Assembly (NCBI RefSeq): GCF_017310645.1 | Contig: NZ_JAFLRH010000040.1 | Coordinates: 124,001 to 188,000, forward strand | Direction of reading: 5' to 3' | From: Paradesulfitobacterium ferrireducens | Lineage (GTDB): Bacteria; Bacillota; Desulfitobacteriia; Desulfitobacteriales; Desulfitobacteriaceae | Length of the DNA stretch: 64,000 nt | Part shown: positions 1 through 8,346 of the stretch, one piece after another | Numbering within the stretch: the first letter of the stretch is position 1 | Layout: every line of letters starts with the position of its first letter | Program-made: the position numbers and the translations under genes | The notes under the pieces: model-generated | What the model was told of the DNA's origin: nothing | Databases searched by the model: none | What the model saw: the letters and a program-made list of their open reading frames with translations, nothing else

Positions 1-938
1 GTGAAGTAAAGTTAGGATTCAGCGGCCCGATGGTATCAGAAGTGTGCTTTGGCAGTCTGGCGATTTCCCCCCTTCAGGGGCGGGTTACAGCCGCCGAAGG
101 GACGGAAATTCTGCGCTATGCCTTGGAGCAAGGGATCAGCTGGATTGATACGGCGGAAATATACGATAACTATGATCAGATTGCCCGGGCGCTTGCCGGA
201 AAGCCGGAAATCATGGTGGCCACCAAGTCTTATGCCGTGACCCGCTCCGAAATGCGCATCAGCCTGGAAAAGGCGCGAAAGGGATTAAACCGGGAGGTGC
301 TGGATTTCTTCCTGCTCCATGAACAGGAAAGCGTTCTCACCCTGCACGGGCATCAGGAGGCCTGGGACGAGCTGTTGGAAGCCAAGGCCCGGGGCCTGGT
401 GCGCTATGTGGGGATTTCGACCCATGCCGTAGCCGGCGTGCGGGCCGGGGCATTGCAGCCGGGGCTGGATGTGATCCACCCCATTCTCAATTACCAGGGC
501 ATCGGCATCATTGACGGTACGCTCGAGGATATGCTGGAGGCCATCTCCTTTGCCGCCGATCTGGGAATCGGGATTTATGCGATGAAGGTTCTGGGCGGCG
601 GGCACCTGGCCCGTGATCCGGCGCGAGCCTTTACTTTTATCCGCCGGGTAAAAGGCGTTCAAGCCATGGCTCTGGGGATGTCGAGCAGGAACGAAGTCGA
701 CTATAACCTGCGCCTGCTGGCGGGCGAGGAGATTGCGCCGGCGCTGCAGGTAGCTGTACAGGCCAGAGAACGGAGGCTGTATATCGCGGACTGGTGCCAG
801 GGGTGCGGACGCTGTGTGGAGGTCTGCCCGCAAGGAGCCTTGTATTTGGAGGAACAGGCCAAGGTCAAGGCTGAAGCCTGTGTGCTGTGCGGATACTGCG
901 GCCGGGTGTGCCCGCATTTTTGCTTAAAAATTGTTTAG
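1..938 (+). CDS. aldo/keto reductase with C-terminal ferredoxin domain (5' end outside window)
   Basis: The reading frame is open from base 3, and the residues before the first ATG (base 30) already match the family N-terminus (KLGFSGPMVSEVCFGSL), so the true start lies upstream of the window. The aldo/keto reductase tetrad is visible: Asp and Tyr in WIDTAEIYDNY, Lys in VATKSY, His in FLLHEQE. The last 50 residues hold two [4Fe-4S] motifs, CQGCGRCVEVCP and CVLCGYCGRVCP. This fits the iron-sulfur aldo/keto reductases common in anaerobes, thought to be NAD(P)H or ferredoxin linked. The substrate cannot be deduced. It ends 55 bases before ruvX. Confidence 0.88.
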   Translation, partial: EVKLGFSGPMVSEVCFGSLAISPLQGRVTAAEGTEILRYALEQGISWIDTAEIYDNYDQIARALAGKPEIMVATKSYAVTRSEMRISLEKARKGLNREVLDFFLLHEQESVLTLHGHQEAWDELLEAKARGLVRYVGISTHAVAGVRAGALQPGLDVIHPILNYQGIGIIDGTLEDMLEAISFAADLGIGIYAMKVLGGGHLARDPARAFTFIRRVKGVQAMALGMSSRNEVDYNLRLLAGEEIAPALQVAVQARERRLYIADWCQGCGRCVEVCPQGALYLEEQAKVKAEACVLCGYCGRVCPHFCLKIV

Positions 939-993
939 GACTTTTGGCTGAAACTTAAGGTTAAAGCATTAAGCAGTAGATGGAGGAATCAGC

Positions 994-1422
994 TTGCGCA
1001 TTATGGGTCTGGATTACGGGGAGCGCACCATCGGAGTGGCGGTGAGCGATGCTTTGCGCTTAACGGCTCAAGGAATAACGACAATCCGGCGTTCCCGCAC
1101 TGAGCTGGAAGAGCTTGAGGATATCATTGCATCTTATGAGGTCAGTGAAGTGGTGCTGGGCTACCCTAAAAACATGAACGGCACCGTTGGGCCGCGGGCC
1201 CAACTGACTGAAGCATTTGCCCAGGTGCTGCGTGAACGCTTTGGACTGCCGGTCGAATTCTGGGATGAACGGCTGAGCACGGTCGCCGCCCAGCGTTCGC
1301 TCCTGGAAGCGGATGTATCCCGGGCCAAACGCAAAAAAGTGATTGACAAGATGGCCGCGGTTGTCATTCTCCAGGGTTATCTCGACCGCCTTCAGGCTCT
1401 TAAAAGGAAAATGACCGAGTAG
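994..1422 (+). CDS. ruvX: Holliday junction resolvase-like / pre-16S rRNA nuclease YqgF
   Basis: 142 residues, the usual length for this RNase H-fold family. The N-terminus [19 protein letters not shown] carries the first catalytic Asp in the typical GxDxG context, and [11 protein letters not shown] near residue 90 is the second conserved acidic motif. YqgF processes pre-16S rRNA ends; a Holliday-junction role has also been proposed. It starts at TTG 994, with GGAGGA six bases upstream. The next gene encodes a DUF1292 protein, as in the Bacillus yrrK-yrzB order, which supports the call. Confidence 0.92.
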   Translation: MRIMGLDYGERTIGVAVSDALRLTAQGITTIRRSRTELEELEDIIASYEVSEVVLGYPKNMNGTVGPRAQLTEAFAQVLRERFGLPVEFWDERLSTVAAQRSLLEADVSRAKRKKVIDKMAAVVILQGYLDRLQALKRKMTE

Positions 1423-1432
1423 CCTGCGGGAT

Positions 1433-1461
1433 TTGACAAACATTACCTGTGGGTATAAAAT
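1433..1461 (+). promoter_or_regulatory. sigma-A type promoter for the DUF1292 gene
   Basis: TTGACA (1433-1438) and TAAAAT (1456-1461) are separated by 17 bases. The site lies just after the ruvX stop and 30 bases before the DUF1292 start, so the latter can be transcribed independently. Confidence 0.7.
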
Positions 1462-1490
1462 GACAGTATCTTTGATAAGAGGTGAAACGA

Positions 1491-1802
1491 ATGACTGAGC
1501 ATAATCACGATCACGACCATGAGCATGCCCATGAAACAGAAGAATTTGATACAATCATCCTGACGGACGATGAGGGAAAAGATCACGAGTTTCTTCACCT
1601 TGACACTTTGGAAGTTGACGGTTCCACCTACTTCGTCTTAATGCCTATTAATGAAGAAGAGGATGAAGAAGCCGATGAAGCCATCATCTTGAAGCTTGGG
1701 CATGACGAAAAAGGAAACGAGATGCTGCTTGATATCGAAGATGATGAGGAATGGGAAAAAGTAGCAGATGCCTGGGAGAACCTGGAGGAAGAAGAGGAGT
1801 AG
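1491..1802 (+). CDS. DUF1292 acidic protein (YrzB family)
   Basis: 103 residues, extremely acidic: a His/Asp-rich start (HNHDHDHEHAHE) is followed by a Glu/Asp-dominated body with motifs ILTDDEGKDHEF and YFVLMP. This matches the DUF1292/YrzB family of unknown function, often found between yqgF and mltG. ATG 1491 is preferred over the in-frame GTG at 1482 because that GTG lies inside the ribosome site AAGAGGTG. The His-rich N-terminus could bind metal, but this is only inference. A terminator follows 44 bases downstream. Confidence 0.85.
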   Translation: MTEHNHDHDHEHAHETEEFDTIILTDDEGKDHEFLHLDTLEVDGSTYFVLMPINEEEDEEADEAIILKLGHDEKGNEMLLDIEDDEEWEKVADAWENLEEEEE

Positions 1803-1845
1803 GCTTGTACCCCGTACATAGGCTCAAGAAGGTTCAAAAGAAACC

Positions 1846-1877
1846 AAACCCGCCTAAATAAAATAGGCGGGTTTTTC
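1846..1877 (+). terminator. Rho-independent terminator
   Basis: The 10-bp perfect stem AAACCCGCCT (1846-1855) / AGGCGGGTTT (1865-1874) closes a 9-nt loop and runs into a short T-run. It ends the DUF1292 transcript. Confidence 0.85.
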
Positions 1878-1934
1878 ATTTTGGCGTGCAAAAAATCGAA
1901 CGCTTACGGCAACACTAGAAATGGGGGTGAAGCT

Positions 1935-3227
1935 GTGCGTTTGAACAAAAAGTCTGTATTTGCTCTAGCTATAATGCTCATTCTAATAGCTTTGTCAGGA
2001 TATCTTGCCGGCTGTGCGGGCTCTTCTGCTCTCAATGAGGATACTCCCTTAGCAACAGGAACCAAGGTGGATGAGCTTGACTTAAGCAATATTTCTTTAA
2101 AAGATGCGCGCCCGAAACTGGCGCAATATGCAGAGGACAAGCTGGAACAAAACCTGTTCCTGGTGTACAATGATAAGCGAGTAAGCGTAACTTGGAAGCA
2201 GATCGGATTGGGCCTGAATCTAGAACAGACCTTGAATGCAATGATTAATCATCCGGGACAGGTGAGCGCGTCTGTGTTAAAGGTAGATGCGTTAAAAGCA
2301 AGCACTACGCTGGATAAGAAGCTGGCTTTCCTTAAACGCCCGGCTCAGGATGCAAGTTATACCATTAAGGATGACAAATTTGTCATTAAGCCCGAAGTAA
2401 CCGGACTTACGGTAAATGTTGATCAGATTATAAACACAGTCGAAGGGCTATCTTTAACTTCTTTGCCCTCGGAAATTGCAGTATCCTTAGTGGAAGTTCC
2501 GGCAACGGTTACCACCCAAGCCATGAAGGAACTAGGTTTCGACTCGGTGATCGGGGAATTCAGCACGAAGTTTTCCGTCCAAGAGGAAAACCGGACAGCC
2601 AACTTAACGGCAGCGGCTAAAGCCCTGGATAAGAAAATCATAAAACCGGGTGAAACCTTTTCCTTTAATGAGACGGTGGGCCCCCGAACTCCCGAAACCG
2701 GATATAAAGATGCTTATATCATTATCAATAATGAATACGTCCAGGGAACCGGGGGAGGAGTTTGCCAGGTTTCCTCCACTTTATATAATACAGTGCTCCT
2801 GGCGGACCAAACGGTTGTGGAAAGAAAACCCCACGCGGTCGCTGTAACTTATGTTCATCCTGGATTAGACGCTACGGTTAATTACCCGAATATCGACTTT
2901 AAGTTTAAAAATGATACCAAAGGAATTCTCTACCTGCGCACAGAGGTAAAACCGGGAATACTCACGATCCGCCTGTGGGGCAAAAAAAGCGGGAAGAGCA
3001 TCACTTTTGAGCATGAAATAGAAAAGGAAACGGATTTTCAGACGGAGCAGAGACCTGACCCCCGCCTGCCTGCGGGCAAGGTGGTTCAGGAGCAGTCAGG
3101 AAGCAAGGGGTATATTGTAAAGACCTGGCGCATTGTCAAAGACAGCCAAGGAAATGAAACCCGCCAGCTTCTAAGCCGGGATGAATACAAGCCTGCCAAC
3201 CGGATTCTGCGGGTTGGGGTGGATTAG
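1935..3227 (+). CDS. VanW family lipoprotein
   Basis: 430 residues from GTG 1935, which is preceded by GGGGGTG; an upstream in-frame start at 1881 would sit in the preceding terminator. A lipoprotein signal peptide ends in the lipobox LAGC near residue 27, so the product should be anchored outside the membrane. The middle (about residues 80-200) resembles the peptidoglycan-binding repeats that often precede VanW. The VanW domain follows (PGETFSFNETVG, GGGVCQVSSTLYN, HPGLDATVNYPNIDF). The C-terminal 80 residues may form a G5-like region. VanW proteins are linked to the cell wall, but their exact activity is unknown. Confidence 0.85.
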   Translation: MRLNKKSVFALAIMLILIALSGYLAGCAGSSALNEDTPLATGTKVDELDLSNISLKDARPKLAQYAEDKLEQNLFLVYNDKRVSVTWKQIGLGLNLEQTLNAMINHPGQVSASVLKVDALKASTTLDKKLAFLKRPAQDASYTIKDDKFVIKPEVTGLTVNVDQIINTVEGLSLTSLPSEIAVSLVEVPATVTTQAMKELGFDSVIGEFSTKFSVQEENRTANLTAAAKALDKKIIKPGETFSFNETVGPRTPETGYKDAYIIINNEYVQGTGGGVCQVSSTLYNTVLLADQTVVERKPHAVAVTYVHPGLDATVNYPNIDFKFKNDTKGILYLRTEVKPGILTIRLWGKKSGKSITFEHEIEKETDFQTEQRPDPRLPAGKVVQEQSGSKGYIVKTWRIVKDSQGNETRQLLSRDEYKPANRILRVGVD

Positions 3228-3241
3228 GAGAAAGAGAGAAC

Positions 3242-4249
3242 ATGGGTGTGGGTAAAAAAATTCTTATCTTAATGCTGGCTGTCCTGGTTTTGCTGGGGGG
3301 GATGGGTGCCTGGTGGAATACGGCCAGCAAAGCCTATGCACAGTCGGATAAAAAGGAATTATTCGTGCTCACTCCGGGAATGAACGCCAGTAAAGTGGCG
3401 GCGGAGTTGGAACGACGGCATCTGATTCGCAGCGCCCTGGTCTTCCGGGTATTAGTTCGCAGCCGCCAGGCCGATGCTAAGCTTTTTGCCGGGGAATATT
3501 TCCTGTCGCAAGGGATGAGCCCGGCTGAAATCATTGACCGCCTGCTTAAAGGTCCTGAAGTGGATGCGGTCAGGGTGACTATACCCGAAGGGTATACCAC
3601 GGCTCAGACGATTGAGGTGCTGGTGGAAAAGGGTTTAGGAAAAAAAGAGGATTTTATGAAGGCCGTCGCAGGGTATGACTTTCCGTTCAGCTTTGTGCAA
3701 GGTGCACCCAAAGGAGAACACCGCCTGGATGGATTTTTATTTCCAGACACCTATTTTATCGAAAAAAAAAGCAGCCCCCCGGAAATTCTGGCGATTTTCC
3801 TCAAACGCTTTGAGCAGGAGCTGACACCTCAGGTGACGGCGAGGTTAACAGAAATGGGTATGTCGGTGCACGACTGGGTAACCTTAAGCTCTTTGGTGGA
3901 AAAAGAGGCCGTGCATGAGTCGGATCGTCCGCTTATTGCCTCGGTCTTCCTTAACCGCCTGCGCATCAATATGCCGTTGCAGTCGTGTGCCACCATCCAA
4001 TATCTCTTAGGGACACCTAAGCCCAAGTTGTACGAAAAAGATTTGCAGATTCCGTCTCCCTATAATACCTATCTGAATCCCGGTCTTCCGCCCGGCCCGA
4101 TCGCCAACCCCGGGCACGCTTCTTTAGCTGCTGTTTTAAACCCGGGGCAGACGGATTACTTCTATTTTGTGGCCAAGAGTGACGGCTACCATGTGTTTGC
4201 GAAAACGTTTGAGGAGCACCTGCAGAATCAGCAGAAGTATCAGCCGTGA
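3242..4249 (+). CDS. mltG: endolytic murein transglycosylase MltG (YceG-like)
   Basis: 335 residues with an N-terminal membrane helix (residues 4-20), a LysM-like region around residues 35-100 and the YceG catalytic domain. The conserved glutamate is in LSSLVEKEAVHESDR (near residue 220), followed by FLNRL and the C-terminal PSPYNTYLNPGLPPGPIANPG signature. MltG cleaves nascent glycan strands and so sets their length. It lies 14 bases after the VanW gene, probably in the same transcript, and precedes the U32 peptidase as in the Bacillus yrrL region. Confidence 0.93.
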   Translation: MGVGKKILILMLAVLVLLGGMGAWWNTASKAYAQSDKKELFVLTPGMNASKVAAELERRHLIRSALVFRVLVRSRQADAKLFAGEYFLSQGMSPAEIIDRLLKGPEVDAVRVTIPEGYTTAQTIEVLVEKGLGKKEDFMKAVAGYDFPFSFVQGAPKGEHRLDGFLFPDTYFIEKKSSPPEILAIFLKRFEQELTPQVTARLTEMGMSVHDWVTLSSLVEKEAVHESDRPLIASVFLNRLRINMPLQSCATIQYLLGTPKPKLYEKDLQIPSPYNTYLNPGLPPGPIANPGHASLAAVLNPGQTDYFYFVAKSDGYHVFAKTFEEHLQNQQKYQP

Positions 4250-4296
4250 GTACACTGTTTTACATAGGGGAGAAATGAGAATTGAGGGGCGTTGAA

Positions 4297-5523
4297 ATGA
4301 AACCGGAATTGTTAGCGCCTGCGGGTGATTTGGAAAAACTGAAATATGCCTACGCTTACGGGGCGGATGCGGCTTATATCGGCGGCAGCGCCTTTGGCTT
4401 GAGAGCGTATGCCGGAAATTTCGATGACACAAAAATGGAACAAGCGGTAAAGCTGGCACATACCCAAGGCCGCAAACTTTATGTCGCGGTCAATATTTTT
4501 GCCCATGAACAGGACTTTGAGGAACTGCCGGCTTACTTGCAGCAGCTTGAGGGCTTAGGGGTGGATGCGGCCATTGTCTCCGATCCGGGGGTCTTGGCCT
4601 TAGCCCGTGAAGTAGCTCCTAAGCTTCCGCTGCACCTAAGCACTCAGGCCAATAACACCAACTCATACACCGTGCGCTTTTGGCAGAAGCATGGGGTGGA
4701 GCGCGTGGTCTTAGCGCGGGAACTTTCATTAAAAGAGCTAGGGTTAGTGCGGGCTAAGGTCAAAGGCGAACTTGAAATGTTCGTTCACGGTGCCATGTGC
4801 ATGTCCTATTCCGGGCGCTGCCTTATCAGCAACTATCTCACCGGGCGGGATGCCAACCGGGGGGAGTGCACTCAGCCTTGCCGCTGGAATTACTCCATAC
4901 AGGAAGAAAAGCGCCCCGGAGAGTATTTCCCGATTGAGGAAGATGAGCGTGGAACCTATATTTTTAACTCACATGATCTCTGCCTGCTGCCACATCTGCC
5001 GCTCTTAAAACCCTTGAATATTGAGAGCTGGAAGATTGAAGGCCGCATGAAGAGCGTGCACTACGTGGCCAGCACGGTGAAAGTATACCGTGAGGCGATC
5101 GACACCCTGTGGGAAGAAGGGGAGGAAGCTTTTCAAGCCCGTTTGCCCGGCTGGCTGGAGGAGATGGATAAAGTCAGCCACCGGGACTACTCCGCCGGGT
5201 TTTTGTTCGGCAAGCCCGGACCCAAAGCGCATAACCTTGAGACCTCCCACTATGTGCGGGAGTATGACTTTGTGGGAGTGGCGGCTGAGCCGGAGAAAGT
5301 ATCGGAGTGGGTCGAGCAGCGCAATCATTTCCGGGCCGGGGAAGTGCTGGAAGTTCTTACTCCGCACGGGGAGCCTTGGAGCTTCCAAGTGCAAGGAATG
5401 TGGGATATAGAAGGCAATCCTGTCGAAGCCGCCCGCCATGCCCAGCAGCTTCTCAGGCTGGAACTGCCGAAGCCGCTTGAGCCGAACAGCATTTTGCGCA
5501 GGGCCAAGGGGGAGAGGAAATGA
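4297..5523 (+). CDS. U32 family peptidase / tRNA hydroxylation protein (TrhP/YrrO-like)
   Basis: 408 residues beginning MKPELLAPAGDLEKLKYAYA. The U32 signature EMFVHGAMCMSYSGRCLIS lies near residues 160-180, and the conserved cysteines continue in RGECTQPCRW. Family members near mltG, such as Bacillus YrrO, act in 5-hydroxyuridine formation at tRNA position 34 rather than in proteolysis, and this context favours that role. ATG 4297 is chosen because GAGGGG (4284-4289) sits at the right distance; TTG 4282 is also in frame. The stop overlaps the next start by 4 bases. Confidence 0.88.
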   Translation: MKPELLAPAGDLEKLKYAYAYGADAAYIGGSAFGLRAYAGNFDDTKMEQAVKLAHTQGRKLYVAVNIFAHEQDFEELPAYLQQLEGLGVDAAIVSDPGVLALAREVAPKLPLHLSTQANNTNSYTVRFWQKHGVERVVLARELSLKELGLVRAKVKGELEMFVHGAMCMSYSGRCLISNYLTGRDANRGECTQPCRWNYSIQEEKRPGEYFPIEEDERGTYIFNSHDLCLLPHLPLLKPLNIESWKIEGRMKSVHYVASTVKVYREAIDTLWEEGEEAFQARLPGWLEEMDKVSHRDYSAGFLFGKPGPKAHNLETSHYVREYDFVGVAAEPEKVSEWVEQRNHFRAGEVLEVLTPHGEPWSFQVQGMWDIEGNPVEAARHAQQLLRLELPKPLEPNSILRRAKGERK

Positions 5524-5801
5524 GCATGACTCAAAACGATACCTTAAGATTAAGGCAGGACTTGGGAAAATCAGTTGCTGGTTTTTATTTTGCTGAAGCT
5601 GATTTACTTGTTAAAGCCAAAGTCAGCCGTAAAGACATCCAGATGCTCGCTAAACTAGTCGAAGGCCTCGGGCATCTGGGTACGGTAACGACGACGAACA
5701 AAGCGGAAGGGGAAGTCTTGATTCAAACCACCAAGGACTGCTGGCCGGAACTGCGGCAAGCCATCTTGAGCATGCCTTTTGTGGTTGTGTTGATGGATTA
5801 A
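5520..5801 (+). CDS. DUF4911 domain protein
   Basis: 93 residues, translationally coupled to the U32 gene through an ATGA overlap. A conserved central region (VSRKDIQMLAKLVEGLGHLG) is followed by TKDCWPELRQAILSMPFVV. It matches my recollection of the DUF4911 proteins that accompany U32 peptidases in Clostridia. Function is unknown. Coupling suggests a partner role with the U32 protein, which is inference. No signal peptide or membrane helix is seen. Confidence 0.7.
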   Translation: MSMTQNDTLRLRQDLGKSVAGFYFAEADLLVKAKVSRKDIQMLAKLVEGLGHLGTVTTTNKAEGEVLIQTTKDCWPELRQAILSMPFVVVLMD

Positions 5802-5875
5802 GATTAATGAAGTGAACTTCTTGTTGAGAGAGCGAATTTATTCGCAAAACGTCGATTGTTGAGCTAAAAACTGCA

Positions 5876-5904
5876 TTGACGAGCTATCCCAAATCAATTA
5901 CAAT
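5876..5904 (+). promoter_or_regulatory. putative sigma-A promoter for the pilus operon
   Basis: TTGACG (5876-5881) and TACAAT (5899-5904) are separated by 17 bases. It would give an untranslated leader of about 155 bases before the prepilin start. A second TATAAT-like box lies near 5958 without a good -35. Confidence 0.55.
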
Positions 5905-6068
5905 ATGTGCAGATAGTCTCAAAGTCAATAGGACTATTGGGCAATGTTCGGAATGTTATAATATGGGCAGCAAAAATTATGCCTTTTGGCCCAGGGAGGG
6001 TCAGTCTCCGTACAGTAGGCTCGAGGCTCGGAAAAGTGAAGACTACATAATGAGTGGAGGAAAAAAGA

Positions 6069-6527
6069 ATGATGAGACGGAAAAAAGAGAGCGGCTTTAC
6101 CTTGATCGAGTTAATGATCGTCATTGCAGTGATTGGGATTTTGGCAGTGGTGTTAGTGCCGAAGATGGGCAATATAAAAACGTCAGCAAAATTGACAGGA
6201 GTTCAAACGAATTATCGTTCTGTTACAAATGCTGTACAAAGTCTAAATCTGCAATTATCCACACTTGATACTACTACAGAATTAAATAATAAATTAAGTG
6301 GCATCTTCTCAGGTGACAATGCACTTAATAATCCTCTCTCGACCACTGTGGCTGCACTTGCAGTATCAGCTACAGATCCTTCAACAGTAACTAAAACAAA
6401 TTTAATAGGTCAGGTATACGTTTTCGATAATAGAAGTAATGCAACTCCGGTAGTTACAATAACTGCGTATGATCAAAACGGGGATCCAATAGATGGTTTA
6501 GAAATGGATATTTCTCCAAGTAATTAG
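6069..6527 (+). CDS. type IV major prepilin (PilA/PilE-like)
   Basis: 152 residues. A short basic leader (MMRRKKESG) precedes the class III cleavage site G/FTLIELMIVIAVIGILAVV, with Glu at +5 and the hydrophobic helix that forms the filament core. The mature chain of about 143 residues is Thr/Ser/Asn rich. ATG 6069 is preferred because GGAGG (6056-6060) lies 8 bases upstream. It is the first gene of the pilus operon and is followed by a terminator-like hairpin, the usual arrangement for expressing a major subunit above the assembly genes. The C-terminal half is AT-richer than its neighbours. Confidence 0.9.
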   Translation: MMRRKKESGFTLIELMIVIAVIGILAVVLVPKMGNIKTSAKLTGVQTNYRSVTNAVQSLNLQLSTLDTTTELNNKLSGIFSGDNALNNPLSTTVAALAVSATDPSTVTKTNLIGQVYVFDNRSNATPVVTITAYDQNGDPIDGLEMDISPSN

Positions 6528-6549
6528 GATTAACAGATAAGCATACTAT

Positions 6550-6575
6550 AAGGGTGTCTCGTACGCCCTTTTTCT
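6550..6575 (+). terminator. terminator/attenuator between prepilin and pilB
   Basis: Stem AAGGGTG (6550-6556) / CGCCCTT (6564-6570) has one G-T pair and a 7-nt loop, followed by TTTCT. It lies inside the operon, 20 bases before pilB, so it probably acts as a partial terminator that lowers assembly-gene expression relative to pilin. Confidence 0.6.
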
Positions 6576-6594
6576 ATCTCAAGGAGGCACCCCT

Positions 6595-8322
6595 ATGGCC
6601 ATACGCCAGGAACGGAAACGCCTCGGCGAAATTCTGATCGCCGGCGGAGCCATTACCCAAGCTCAACTGGAAGATGCTTTGAAAGCCCAGAAAACTCTTG
6701 GCCTGCGTCTGGGTGAGGTCTTAATTAAACAAGGCTTAGTTACGGAAGATGATATCCTGCGCACGATGCAAAGCCAGTTAGGACTGCCTTCCATTGACTT
6801 AAACCGCGTTGTAGTTTCGGAGCAAATCCTCAAGATGCTGCCCGAAACGGTGGTGCGCAAATATACGGTATTGCCGGTTGAACTGACCAATGGACAATTG
6901 ATGGTTGCCACCAGCGATCCAACGGATTACTATGCGTTGGATGACATACGGCTGGCATCGAGCATGATGATCAAGCCGTGCCTGGCTAAGAAAGGGGATA
7001 TTCTGCGGGCGATTGACCGTTTTTACGGGCGCAGTGAAGCGGTGAAAGCCGCCCGTGAGTATGCCAAGCAGTTAGGAGTGGTCCCGTCGGCCGCGGCTGC
7101 CCAGACGGCTGCGGTGCTTCCACAAGGAACCGGGTTGGTTGCGGGGGAGAATGAGGATGAAGCGACTCCTATTATTCGTTTCCTCAATACCATCATCGAG
7201 AACGCGGTTAACAATTTTGCCAGTGACATTCATATAGAACCGATTGAAGAAGAGTTAAGAGTAAGGTTTCGGATTGACGGAGTCTTACGCGAGATTATGC
7301 GCACCCATATCGGGATGGCAGGGCCGGTGGTTAGCCGGGTTAAGATTATGGCTGATCTGAATATCGCCGAACGGCGGCTGCCCCAGGACGGTCGGATTTC
7401 CTACCTGACAGCCGGTAAAAATATCGACTTGCGGGTTTCGACCACTCCGACAATGTATGGGGAAAAGGTTGTCTTGCGGATTTTGGATAAGGCCAGTGTT
7501 ATCTTGGAGAAAAGTGCCCTGGGCTTGCAAGGCCGGGATCTGGAGCTCTTTGACGAATTGAGTACCAAGCCATATGGAATTGTCCTGGTCACCGGCCCTA
7601 CCGGCAGCGGCAAAACGACCACCCTATATACCATGCTTAATCAGCTGAATACCCCTGAAAAGAATATCGTCACCTTGGAGGATCCGGTTGAATTTAATTT
7701 CAAAGGCGTGAACCAAATGCAGGTTAACCCCAAAGCAGGATTGACTTTTGCGGCCGGATTGCGTTCTATTTTGCGTCAAGACCCGGATATTATCATGGTG
7801 GGTGAGATGCGGGACAATGAGACCGCCGAGATTGCGGTGCGCTCGGCTTTGACCGGGCACTTGGTTCTGTCCACGATCCATACCAATGATGCGGCCAGTG
7901 CCATCACCCGTCTGGTTGATATGGGGATCGAGCCATTTTTGATTTCCGCATCCCTTCTCGGAATCATCTCCCAACGGCTGGTGCGGCGTATCTGTCCGCA
8001 ATGTGCGGCTGAATATGAAGCAAGCCCCAAAGAGATGAGCTTGCTTGGGCTTGAAGAAGGAGAAAAGGTCAGGCTGAAGAAAGGCCGGGGCTGCGCCTAT
8101 TGCCATAACAGCGGCTATAAAGGGCGGATTGCTATTTTTGAGATAATGCGTATTACAGCAGGGCATCGGAATCTAATCGATACCCGGGTGACGGCAGATG
8201 AGCTGAAAGGATACGCTATTAATGAAGGAATGGTTACCTTAAAAGAAGCTGCGGCTCGGCTTGTGCTCCAGGGAGTGACCACGGTCGATGAGCTGCTGCG
8301 AGTGACGTATGTGAATGATTAA
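6595..8322 (+). CDS. pilB: type IV pilus extension ATPase PilB (GspE family)
   Basis: 575 residues. An N-terminal MshEN/GspE-N domain (residues 1-160) precedes the secretion ATPase core. Walker A GPTGSGKTTTLYTML is near residue 332, Walker B PDIIMVGEMRD near 396 and the His box GHLVLSTIHTNDA near 421. The zinc tetracysteine is split between RRICPQCA and CAYCHNSGYKGR. PilB is a cytoplasmic hexamer that powers pilin polymerisation. AAGGAGG precedes the ATG. A second PilB is encoded at 60560, so the genome has at least two extension motors. Confidence 0.95.
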   Translation: MAIRQERKRLGEILIAGGAITQAQLEDALKAQKTLGLRLGEVLIKQGLVTEDDILRTMQSQLGLPSIDLNRVVVSEQILKMLPETVVRKYTVLPVELTNGQLMVATSDPTDYYALDDIRLASSMMIKPCLAKKGDILRAIDRFYGRSEAVKAAREYAKQLGVVPSAAAAQTAAVLPQGTGLVAGENEDEATPIIRFLNTIIENAVNNFASDIHIEPIEEELRVRFRIDGVLREIMRTHIGMAGPVVSRVKIMADLNIAERRLPQDGRISYLTAGKNIDLRVSTTPTMYGEKVVLRILDKASVILEKSALGLQGRDLELFDELSTKPYGIVLVTGPTGSGKTTTLYTMLNQLNTPEKNIVTLEDPVEFNFKGVNQMQVNPKAGLTFAAGLRSILRQDPDIIMVGEMRDNETAEIAVRSALTGHLVLSTIHTNDAASAITRLVDMGIEPFLISASLLGIISQRLVRRICPQCAAEYEASPKEMSLLGLEEGEKVRLKKGRGCAYCHNSGYKGRIAIFEIMRITAGHRNLIDTRVTADELKGYAINEGMVTLKEAAARLVLQGVTTVDELLRVTYVND

Positions 8323-8346
8323 GGCTTGGCCAGGAGTGAAAGGGCG

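Noticed and set aside
5905..6068. c-di-GMP riboswitch upstream of the prepilin
   Set aside because: The conserved core segments of the known c-di-GMP classes are not found; reported only as an unknown structured leader.
5876..6268. 130-codon frame overlapping the prepilin
   Set aside because: It overlaps the prepilin signal region in another frame, starts in the promoter and encodes no recognisable pattern.
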